A DNA stretch of 20,585 bases from Temnopleurus reevesii (lineage: Eukaryota > Echinodermata > Echinoidea > Temnopleuroida > Temnopleuridae): NCBI GenBank assembly GCA_036244855.1, contig BQKZ01007702.1, positions 10,614 through 31,198 on the forward strand, written 5' to 3'. The position numbers and the translations under genes are program-made. Below are positions 10,631 through 19,070 of this stretch, in pieces (the first letter of the stretch is position 1; the number at the start of each line of letters is the position of its first letter). The notes under the pieces were generated by a model that saw only the letters and a list, made by a program, of their open reading frames with translations, did not search any database and was not told the origin of the DNA.

Positions 10631-10692
10631 TCCATCATCACCACCCCAACACCATCGCTGACATCCACGACCTCGTCCTCGACCACGACACG
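9490..10692 (+). promoter_or_regulatory. 5' flanking block of gene A (one of three related copies)
   Basis: This stretch is recognisably related to 4256-6720 and 15650-16539. Shared anchors include ATCAACAATAAATATG near 9634 (gene B: ACCAACAATAAAGATG near 15732) and AAAGGTAGCCAT at 10041 (6106; gene B AAAGGATAGCCAT at 15932). The anchor-to-ATG distance is about 650 bases here and 610 in gene B. The block ends in TCATCA-rich sequence next to the start codon. It probably holds the promoter and 5' UTR. A pyrimidine-rich AAACAG at 10552-10557 could be a 3' splice site of a leader intron. No TATA box is claimed. Confidence 0.55.
10155..10640. repeat. TCATCA microsatellite region upstream of gene A
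   Basis: Two pure runs stand out, at about 10273-10327 and 10578-10630, within a longer degenerate TCA-rich area. The second ends only about 60 bases before the ATG, so it probably lies in the 5' UTR. The receptor frame stays open through it as a histidine run but has no upstream ATG before the TAG at 10510-10512. Confidence 0.85.
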
Positions 10693-12718
10693 ATGGCAAT
10701 CGATGAAGACATCTATGTCGGTGTCCTGTCCCCGTTGAGTATCGTAGCCTTCTTGGTGAACGCTATGACTTTAATCGCGATCGTAGCGTGTCGTAGTCTC
10801 CGCACGACACAGAACATCTTCACGTTTAACATCGCGTTGGGTGATTTTGTTTCTTCGACATTGCTTATCGTCCATGGATGGCTTGCTTACTGGGCAGATA
10901 TAGATGTAAGTATTTCCTCAAGAATTCAAACAATATTGATTAATAAACAACTTACGTTTATTTTGACGGACCCTATACCACGGGACACACTTATCTAAAG
11001 ATAATAGATTATCAAAATGAAAGTATATATTAACACAGAAAACGTAAGAATACCTGAAGATGATCGGTTGAGATAATTTGTTTGCAAGGACTTACTTTTT
11101 AAATAAAAAAAAAAAAAGAAACGTGTGCTATTTCACAGTAATAAGAAATTGTCATAGTTTAGCTTTCTTGTATCTTCGTTTCCCATTCCTCACCCGACTT
11201 TGAAGGGGTGGGGCGGGAGCAGGGAAATTCTGAGCTTATATGCATAACGTTTTTTCACGAGTTTAACGATTGGAAAACATAGAGATAACCTATTTAAACA
11301 GATACATAAACGTTCTACTATTGCTTAACGTATTTTCATCGTTCATAACTAATTAGTGTTGTCGCATATCATGCATGTTGACGATCTACAGTGTGTGCGC
11401 GACGGCGTTCGCAGAACCAATGCCCAACGCTAGCTTTGCATTTGCCTGTAGAATATTTCAAAAACGCTGTGGGCACTCTTTGCATTCGTTATGAGCATGA
11501 TGCATTACCATGTCTTACGTAGTTATATATGACGGAAAATATGTTGCATGCACAAAATATGTTAACACATGCCGAAGTGTGACTCGTACTTTCCGCACTC
11601 GTTATGATAACATCATAAGCAATCATTAATAAACCGTACACCGACGTATACACTGAAGTTTTAGAAAGAAAAAATATCATACTATAGGAACAGACTAAAA
11701 CGCCAATGATTGATGTATTTCCACCTAACGTTTGTCCATGATTTCATGAGTCCCTTTAATGTATGCAATGCGAATGAGGCTTATAACGATAATTTGTTTA
11801 TCCTCTGTCATACCATCTGACAGAGACTTAATCAAAAATCGTTATGTCTCACACGCCGCAGACAGTCTGTGAATTCAATCGCATTTCCACATTCAAATAT
11901 TTATATATTTTTACAATTTATTCTTCCTTTGCTCTGAATCCCAATTAAAGCTAGGGATCCTGTTACGTTCCGTTGCAGCCGCCATGATGGTTTCTATCAT
12001 GAGTGCTCTAGCAGTGGCCATCCATCGATTCACCATCATCCGCCTAGATCCATTCCAGAGTCGTCGCTTGGTCACCGCATCCCGCTGCGTCCTCGCGTGC
12101 CTGGCCATCTGGACTTTCGTATTCGCCATCTCTCTCGGCACTTATTTCATCAACAGCCAATTCTACTTCTATGTCATCTCCCCCATTATACTCTTCTGCG
12201 CGATCAGCATCACCGCAATCGTCTACGCGCTGGTATACTGCACGATTGCAGCGTCCACGACGCGCACCAGTCAACAGCTTTCCTCCGATGCCCATCTTCT
12301 CCGAGTAAAGAAAAACAAGAAAATCCTCTGCACCTTTAGCTTGGTTGTGTGTTCCAACCTCGCCTCCTGGATGGTTATGTGGTTCTGCATGGTCGGTAAG
12401 TGGTTCAAGCCTGCGTTCTTGATCGAGTATTACCCGCAGTTCGATCGTTACGATATGGCCGGATGGTACTTCAGCCTCTTATACGGCGCATTCTGGCTCG
12501 CAGTGACCAATGCCATCATCAACCCTGTCATCTACTGGACGAGGCTCAGCGACTTCCGGCGACTACTCTGCGGATGCTGCGGTCGACGCGATCTAAATGA
12601 GTCGTCGCCAGTGACGGAGAACAGTAAGATCGAAAACGAGGAAGATCAGGCCGCGAAAGAATTTAGCAACGAGCTCAATCTAGGAGTCATCAATGACAAG
12701 AAAAATGGATCTATCTAA
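10693..12718 (+). CDS. Class A seven-transmembrane receptor, gene A (two exons, intact)
   Basis: Join 10693-10905 with 11951-12718, giving 326 residues and stop TAA. The donor after codon 71 is a perfect GTAAGT. The acceptor follows AAAG at 11950, behind a pyrimidine-rich stretch, and the intron is phase 0. The start ATG has A at -3 and G at +4. The protein has seven hydrophobic segments: TM1 about 9-33 (N23 as N1.50), TM2 41-61 (LGD, D51 as D2.50), TM3 75-98 ending in HRF (R97), TM4 117-138 (W125), TM5 146-170, TM6 197-220 (W211) and TM7 243-267 with NPVIY (262-266). Helix 8 with DFRRLL and CGCC (278-281) follows, then a charged 40-residue tail. N1.50 to D2.50 spacing is 28, as in class A receptors. 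ECL1 and ECL2 are short and lack the disulfide cysteines, DRY is HRF, and TM6 has SWMV in place of CWxP. The short cysteine-less loops and the NPxxY-xxxR-xx-DFR junction resemble the MECA group; subfamily and ligand are unknown. It should act as a plasma-membrane receptor coupled to G proteins. Confidence 0.88.
10906..11950 (+). other. Intron of gene A
   Basis: This 1045-base phase-0 intron has a GTAAGT donor and an AAAG acceptor, and separates TM2 from TM3. It is AT-rich and I see no coding exon in it. The acceptor was chosen because it keeps frame and lets exon 2 align without gaps to exon 2 of gene B from the first residue. A nearer AG at 11977-11978 would break the frame. A very short extra exon cannot be excluded, because the TM2-TM3 link is a few residues shorter than in typical class A receptors. 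Confidence 0.75.
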
Positions 12719-14019
12719 TTTAGACTGTTTCGGGACAGGACAGTTCCTGAGATAGCTCACATCAGAAAATATTCCAATTTTATAACTACCTCGGATGAAT
12801 AATCCCCTTACGGATGATTCCCCACAATGACAAGTCCATGAGAGGACAAATTCCTGGACCATGAATCCCCTAGAAGACCGTACTCAACGTAACGTTATGG
12901 GGATTATTTCCTTAGGGGGAATCGTCCTTCGGGGGAATATTTCTCGGGGGAAACATTTCTCAGAGGGGAATTATTTTCAGAGGGGCGACTTGTCATTGAA
13001 GGTAAATGTTAATCTACGGGTGAGAGAACTATTCGTGGAAACATATAACTTGTCCTCAATCGACCTACCCAATGAAAATGGCCAGAACTAAATTATTTTT
13101 TTTCCTCTTTAGATTTTTGAATAATCAGAAAAAAAACTTTTGAGATGATCTAAGAAACTCAAGAAAAAAGCAATTGTTGATTTTGAAAGTTTTAAATTTG
13201 TCGGTTTGTTTGTCACACTTATCATGTTAAATTGCCGTCAGTCGGTTAAATCTGGTGGCAGCAAAACTGCGGTTTCTATAGTTGTTATTCTTTTCTTTGG
13301 AAAAAATGAAAAATGGTTGATTTTTGTTCGTCAGATGAGCTAACGTTGATCAGAGATATATTTATAAATATATATGAATCGTCTTTATTAAGCAAATAAA
13401 GAAGTTGAAAAGAACCCAGGTCCATGAAACATAACATGTATCGAAACAGCCTGTGCCAATGGCAGGGTACATACATTATACAATAATTTAACAATGGAAA
13501 CATGACATATACAAGTATAACATGAATAATGCAGTCATTTGAAATTAGATGAAAAACAATATTAATTCATAATGAACAATCATGACACTTAAAACAGGGA
13601 GGTATCAAAGATATATCGCAATCAAGAGGGTTGCTTTTGTTTATATAAGGTTATCATATCTGGCAATATCATAAACTGCTCAGAGAACGCAATATGATTT
13701 ATTCCATGAAGTTAAGTCGAACGCAAATTCAATGCTCCTTTATAATGCTAGTGAAGTAGAAACCGCCTTGTGATTTTTATTTCCACACACTTCATTACAT
13801 TGCGTACGGATTTATTTTTCAACGACACAATCAATTTTACGTAGATGAATTATATCGTGTTAGATTTTTTAAAATTAAGTGTTTGCTTTTGTCATCATAT
13901 TCTGTAATAAAAGGTACTTCAGGGGGTTTTGTTAATTAACAGTGCAGAATAAAATGAGTTTGAACTAACTAATACCATGCACATTTTCGAAACTTTAAAG
14001 TATGCGAGACGTAGGGTGC
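12719..14019. other. 3' flank of gene A and spacer
   Basis: The 3' UTR should start here. The first AATAAA that I note lies at 13395-13400, 677 bases after the stop, and is only a candidate polyadenylation signal. Apart from the G/C-tract minisatellite there is no recognised feature. Confidence 0.5.
12795..12990. repeat. Inverted G/C-tract minisatellite downstream of gene A
   Basis: C4 tracts occur at 12803, 12820 and 12867. G4-G5 tracts occur at 12899, 12915, 12931, 12946, 12965 and 12982, spaced about 15-19 bases. The unit on one strand resembles GAAATATTCCCC. It is present in both orientations, so the two halves can pair as an imperfect stem in the likely 3' UTR. Confidence 0.6.
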
Positions 14020-14720
14020 AAAATATTATAAATTTTGTAAATAACGCTTGGGTACGTCGAAAACTATTATGTTGGCAATTTTTTCTTGGACCCTTGTCTT
14101 TATTATTTTTGCGAGACTCTCAACTTTTGTAGGGCGTGATTTGAAGTATGTAAAACATACCCATTACGTATATTTGACGTATGCCAACATATTTTCCAAG
14201 TTCCTCATAAGTCCGGCATACGCTGGCTAAAGCAACGTAGAATTGCAAATTCATGTCTCTGATTTTGTATGTTATTGCATTCAGATTGATGAAAAAACAT
14301 CGAAAGCAAAAAAGAAAGAAAAGAAGTTACACATGTACTATCAAGATATGTATTAAAATTGAACAGTGTGCCTATGTAGCTAATATAATTATTGAATTTA
14401 GATTTTGGTGAATACGCTTGGGTACTCAACCTTTGTAATTGGAAGTATGTAAAAACATAATCATAACGAATTTGACGTATGCCAACATATTTGCCAAGTT
14501 CCTCATAAGTCGGGCATACGCTGGATGAAACAAAATAAGACTCTAAATTCATGCCACTGGATGTGCGACCCATGCTATTGCATTCAGAATGAGGGGAAAA
14601 CGAGAGCTAAAAAGGTCATGAAGAGGGAAGTTAAACATGCACTATATATCAAGATATCTCGACATTAAAATTAGATAGTGTGCCTACGTATAGGTAGCAT
14701 ATTAAATTCTATTGAACATT
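14020..14720. repeat. Two-copy tandem duplication (about 350 and 320 bases)
   Basis: Copy 1 (about 14020-14390) and copy 2 (about 14391-14720) share, in order, ACGCTTGGGTAC, TTGACGTATGCCAACATATT, CCAAGTTCCTCATAAGTC, GGCATACGCTGG, AAATTCATG, TATTGCATTCAGA, TATCAAGATAT and AGTGTGCCTA. Copy 2 lacks about 35 bases near its start. No credible coding frame survives in both copies. Confidence 0.85.
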
Positions 14721-15020
14721 TTCGGCGCACCAAAGAGACAAGAGAGTTGATTTCGAAGCCTGTTATTTTTACAGCTTAGTTTATATTTTCACTAATAACC
14801 ATTTAGGGATCATTTATTATTTGGCGGTTGATCACTTCCAAACGTTAATAAAGTTAATCATGCTTCTGCGTTTTACACGCATGAAAAAATTATCTGCAAC
14901 TTCTGTCCTTCTCTTATCACTTTTTCTAACCGGAAAGACGAAGACAAGTGCTCACAAAAGTGAACTTTCCAAACAGGTCCGAAAATTTACCCTGCGAGGA
15001 TTAGATTTTCGTGACCAGAG
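14721..15020. other. Non-coding spacer
   Basis: Nothing recognisable. A 70-codon frame at 14821-15033 runs into the next element and is not supported. Confidence 0.5.
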
Positions 15021-15157
15021 TCCTATTGCATGAAAAGTTAAGCGCAACTAAAAAAATTAAACGCAAGTCCCAAATACGCGATTCTAATTGATTGAAAATT
15101 GAGTTGCGTTAATATTTCTGACTTGCGTTTAAACGCAACTTTTTTTGCAATAGGGCC
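15021..15157. mobile_element. MITE-like inverted-repeat element, about 137 bases
   Basis: The ends CCTATTGCA and TGCAATAGG are inverted, and TTAAACGCAAGTC near 15057 pairs with GACTTGCGTTTAA near 15119. The copies of the arms differ by small indels. It encodes nothing and is likely mobilised in trans if at all. Confidence 0.6.
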
Positions 15158-15256
15158 AATGAGCTAATTTATGTTGGTAATCTGAACGCTCGATTTTTGT
15201 GAAGCGGTTTAACTTTCAGGTGACTTTAAAACGCTTGAAATAGTTTGCGTACATAT

Positions 15257-15372
15257 AGCCCCGGTCACATAGGACCCCGGAAGCAACACGATTCACCCCG
15301 ACTCTCTGTTAATTCACAGTGAACGAGTCGGGGTGAATCGTGTTGCTTCCGGGGTCCTATGTGACCGGGGCT
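15257..15372. mobile_element. Perfect 48-base inverted repeat (young hairpin MITE)
   Basis: The arms 15257-15304 and 15325-15372 are exact reverse complements, beginning AGCCCCGGTCACATAGGACC, and surround a 20-base loop that can itself pair CTGT with ACAG. Zero mismatches in 48 indicate a recent insertion or strong conversion. It is GC-rich against an AT-rich flank. No target duplication is clear. Confidence 0.8.
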
Positions 15373-15649
15373 TTAGTTTCGTGCCGAAAAACAGAATACA
15401 TCGCGCGCAGAATATTTGAATCCCACTAGATCCATCGTCATAGCGACAGTGTCCCTTTGCGTTAAGTGGCCTTGAAATTCACTTCGCGGGTCTCTAATCT
15501 GAACGGGGACACAACTGGCCGTTCGAACCGGCTTGGGAATCTTGTTTAGTGGAAGACAATTTCAATAGATCTGAAAGGCGTATTATAAACGCTTTTGCCT
15601 CAAGAGAAATTATAAACCTTCCGTTATAACTATTGTCAAATATTGTACA
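15373..15649. other. Spacer before the gene B flank
   Basis: Unremarkable unique-looking sequence, no gene seen. Confidence 0.5.
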
Positions 15650-16539
15650 GATTTAATTGGTTCAATTGGATGATGTGACTTTAATGCCTGAAATAATTTT
15701 AGTGTTTCTCTAGAACACATGGTTGATTAAACCAACAATAAAGATGAGGTCGAGGCTAATCACGCAATGAATAGACAAATAGAGTTTCCACGATTTTGTC
15801 TGTTTTCAGCTCTTGTTCATATTTTTAGTTCAGAAAGAGTTGCATTCCTTTGAATTATCTTTTTTTATTTGCATCTTGAGGTGTGGTATTTACACCAGGT
15901 CTACGTGCAAATGAGAAAATATCCATTTGTCAAAGGATAGCCATGATCGTTCTGACATCTCTCTCTCTCTTTCCTTGCTCTCTTTTACAGTATACTGTGC
16001 GTAACTTAGAGTGATTTTCTGCAATTTGCTATTTACCCATTATTGTTGACTTTATCCATCGTCCTTGTTTTTATCACTATTTCTATCATCATTAGTATCG
16101 TAATTGTCGTTATCATCAATATCATCATCATCCTCATCGTTATCGTCGTCGTCGTCATAATTAACATCATCATTACATCTTATCATCATCAGCATCATCC
16201 TCATTACCGTCATCATCACATATTAACATCATCATCGTCACATCGTCATCACAAGCAAATCTCCATCACCAGTATACCCTTCACACCCTCATCATCATTA
16301 GCATTATCATCATCATCATCATCATCGTCATCATCATCGTCATCATCATCGTCATCACCTTAATCATCTTCATCATTCATTCATCAGTATCGATTGTCGT
16401 CGTGCCGCCATCTTCATCGCCTCCTCCAGTCCTTCCTACAGCATATTCGAACCTGATTTAAACTGTCGTTGCATCGACCTCATCATCATTTTAATCGCAA
16501 CTACAGTCAACGACGACTTCGTTCTCAAACCAGTAGACG
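15650..16539 (+). promoter_or_regulatory. 5' flanking block of gene B
   Basis: This is the gene B copy of the shared block. It has the anchors TTAATGCCTG (also near 4262), ACCAACAATAAAGATG and AAAGGATAGCCAT, a CT-rich tract with TTTTACAG at about 15983-15990, and then a TCATCA region. The order of landmarks matches gene A. It likely contains the promoter and 5' UTR; CCTTCCTACAG near 16432-16442 is a possible leader 3' splice site. The direct evidence is similarity between copies, not recognised core-promoter motifs. Confidence 0.5.
16060..16380. repeat. TCATCA microsatellite region upstream of gene B
   Basis: A degenerate TCA/TCG array, densest at 16285-16357, occupies the same relative position as in gene A. 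It ends about 160 bases before the ATG, so it too may lie in the 5' UTR or proximal promoter. Confidence 0.85.
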
Positions 16540-18153
16540 ATGACCATTGATGAGCATATCTTTGTCGGTGTTCTCTCCCCGCTCAGTGTCGTGGCCGTCT
16601 TGGTGAACGCACTGACGTTAATCGCGATTGTAGCATGTCGTACTCTCCGCACGACACAGAACATATTCACGTTTAACATCGCGTTGGGGGACTTTGTCTC
16701 TGCGACCGTGGTCGTAGTTCAGCGATGGCTCGCTTACTGGGCAGATATAAATGTAAGTACTCTCATATAGATTCATTTATAACTTTGCATTAATATTCAT
16801 TTGCGTTAGTGTTGAATATTATATAGGAGGTATAGTTCGAGTATATAATGAATCGCAAACGAGTTAGAGGCATAATTGTAATCTATGCAGGTGCCGTTTT
16901 GTACCTTTAAATGCATCTAAGGTGAAAACAATATAATTATTATGTTTTTTAGGTAAATAGAAAAAAATAAAGATAATTTATCCGACAAAATACTGATTAC
17001 AAAAAAAAAAAAAAAAAAAAATCAAGTTAGAATCAAATAAACTATTTATAAACTATGATATTATTTGTGATCTACGAACGGAACATGAAGCCGAGCTCGG
17101 ATACGTGCGTCTCTATTTGAATGCATATGTGGTCTTCTGTGTGCACGCACCTAGTGGCTTATACATGTGAGCTAGTCTTCGTAATCATCTTTTGTTTTTT
17201 TTATCGGAAACGTTTATGATTCAATATTTCATAAGCTAATTCAATTTGTTATTTAGGGGAATTGGTTTTGTGTATACTGCAATAGGCAAAATGTAATGTT
17301 TTTATCTCAGGTACCCTTTAAACAGAATGATCTGATTATTCTGGGTCGCTCATATGACTTATTTGTTTTTCATCCTAATCTCAAAGCCAACGATCATGAC
17401 CCGGGCCATTGCCGCAGCAATGATGGTCGGAATCCTTAGTACTCTTGCGGTAGCCATTCATCGCTTCACCATCATCCGTCTCGATCCATTCCAGAACCGC
17501 CGTTTGGTCACCACAACCCGCTGCGTACTCGCGTGCCTTGCCATCTGGACACTAGTCTTTGCCATCTCCCTCGGCACGTATTTTCTCAACGACAGCCTCT
17601 ATTTTTATGTCATCTCCCCATCTCGCTTTTCTCAGCGATCACCATCACCGCGATCGTCTACGCGCTGGTCTACTGCACGGTCGCCGCTTCTGCGACGCGA
17701 ACCGGCCTACAACTTTCCTCCGATGCCTATCTCCTCCGTGTAAAGAAAAACAAGAAAATCCTCAGCACATTCAGCTTGGTAGTGTGTTCCAACTTCGCCT
17801 GCTGGGTGGTGATGTGGTTCTGTATGATCTGTCGATGGGCCAAGCCGGCCTTTATACTGGATTATAACCCGCAGATCGACCGTTATGTACTTGCTCAATG
17901 GTACTTCAGCCTTTTATACGGTGCCTACTGGATCGTCAACATTAATGCTATCATTAACCCTGTCATCTACTGGACGAGGTTGAGCGACTTCAGGCGATTG
18001 CTCTGCGGATGCTGCGGTCGACGCGATCTCAAAGATTCCGCAGCAGTGACAGAAACCAGTAAGATTGAAAGCAAGAACGACCACGATATTAAAGAATTCA
18101 ACCCCAAGGTCAATCACGCAGTCATCAATGATATAACCAATGGGACTGTTTAA
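16540..18153 (+). CDS. Class A seven-transmembrane receptor, gene B (two exons, single-base frameshift)
   Basis: Join 16540-16752 with 17387-18153. The donor is GTAAGT, the acceptor follows CAAAG at 17386, and the intron is phase 0, as in gene A. An in-frame TAG at 16534-16536, two codons upstream, fixes the ATG. Exon 1 is 213 bases, identical in length to gene A; exon 2 is 767 bases against 768. One C appears missing in the run at 17616-17619, at the start of TM5. Read literally, the product stops at 17743 after 189 residues with only TM1-TM4. Downstream, the other frame continues gap-free as TM5-TM7 to the stop at 18153. Allowing for the shift, it is about 75% identical to gene A over 326 residues. 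NPVIY, DFRRLL, CGCC, HRF and the LGD motif are all kept, and TM6 carries CWVV. The lack of any other lesion argues for a recent mutation, an allele or a consensus error rather than an old pseudogene. Confidence 0.82.
16753..17386 (+). other. Intron of gene B
   Basis: This 634-base phase-0 intron lies at the same position as gene A's intron, with a GTAAGT donor and a TCTCAAAG acceptor. It includes a poly(A) run of about 21 bases at 17001-17021. Beyond the splice sites I see little similarity to the gene A intron, so introns have diverged far more than exons. No exon-like sequence was seen inside. Confidence 0.75.
17616..17619 (+). other. Frameshift site in gene B (C4 where gene A has C5)
   Basis: Around codon 148, gene A reads ATCTCCCCCATT while gene B reads ATCTCCCCATCT. 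Adding one base to this C run makes the rest of exon 2 align codon for codon with gene A down to the stop. The homopolymer context is typical both of replication slippage and of sequencing or consensus error. Confidence 0.85.
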
Positions 18154-18998
18154 ATTCAAAGCAAATTAGCTAAGGCTTATTTGGCGTATCTCATGAAGCT
18201 GATGTCAGTTGGCACGCCAGTATTTGTGGAAAGTCCTTGATGGAAGGCTGGGTTTAAATGACCTCATATGGTAATAGCCTCACCGAAATATTTATTGTAA
18301 ACAAGTTAGTCGTTATGATTGCATATTTTCTTCAAGTTGACTTTTCTGAGATCAAATAAGAAGTAGTTCTAGGCGTCACATTTAGAATTTGGACAGCAGT
18401 AAGGTTTCAGAAACTTCGACAGTCCAACTACGACGGAACCGTAATATCAAGAAACCGCGACCGAACCACTAGAATGTTTTATGATTTCCTCAAATCTTCG
18501 TCAAGTTATCTCCGTGTCACCGAGGAGGGGTGCTCTTTTTCCGTGATTTACAAGTTACATCTCAGTTTTAACCACATAAAACGGGATTGATTCGTATGAT
18601 CGATCGTAGCAGTGAAATCTCAAATGTCGGAATACGTGTAGAGATAGACACTATCATTTGAGCATTTGTACTAAAGCTTTCATGATGCAATTCGATCACA
18701 TTGAGCAGGAATATCGCTTGCAGATTTTGTATAGTATATTTAAGAATACTTTAAAAAAAATATATAAGGGCATTATTGAGCAACCGTTTGACATGATCAC
18801 GATAATAGAATAATAAAACCACCGTGGCTAAAATGTAATGTACCTCCGATTGTGAACCTATATAATTGTTTTCACAGAATGCGACTCTTTGGTCACATAT
18901 TTTAAGGCATAGATTTAGAAACAAAAATAGAGTAAATAGCATTAATCTTTAAATCTACACATTTATTCTAATTATACAACTCACTATGGTATAAATAG
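18154..18998. other. 3' flank of gene B
   Basis: The likely 3' UTR begins here. Candidate AATAAA signals lie at 18812-18817 and, further off, 19163-19168; neither is near enough to be assigned. I see no similarity to the gene A G/C-tract minisatellite. Confidence 0.45.
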
Positions 18999-19070
18999 TT
19001 TTGCTTTGAACAATTTAAGTGATAATTTGAATAAATTATTCAATTTTTCACTTAAATTCTTTAAAGCAAA
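18999..19070. repeat. AT-rich palindrome, about 72 bases
   Basis: TTTGCTTTGAACAATTTAAG on the left pairs with CTTAAATTCTTTAAAGCAAA on the right, meeting near TTGAATAAATTATTCAA, with few mismatches. It would form a cruciform or hairpin, probably a small MITE. Confidence 0.65.

Noticed and set aside
10513..10692. N-terminal polyhistidine extension of gene A
   Set aside because: The frame is open back to a TAG at 10510 but has no ATG upstream, and gene B has an in-frame stop two codons before its ATG.
12044..12295. Minus-strand and shifted plus-strand frames over receptor exon 2 (also near 11911-12141, 12097-12339, 12400-12600, 17559-17867, 17914-18159)
   Set aside because: They are shadows of the receptor exons, whose frame is supported by motifs and by conservation between paralogues.
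14205..14573. 122-codon minus-strand frame spanning the tandem duplication
   Set aside because: The frame is not conserved between the two repeat copies it covers, so it is not under coding constraint.
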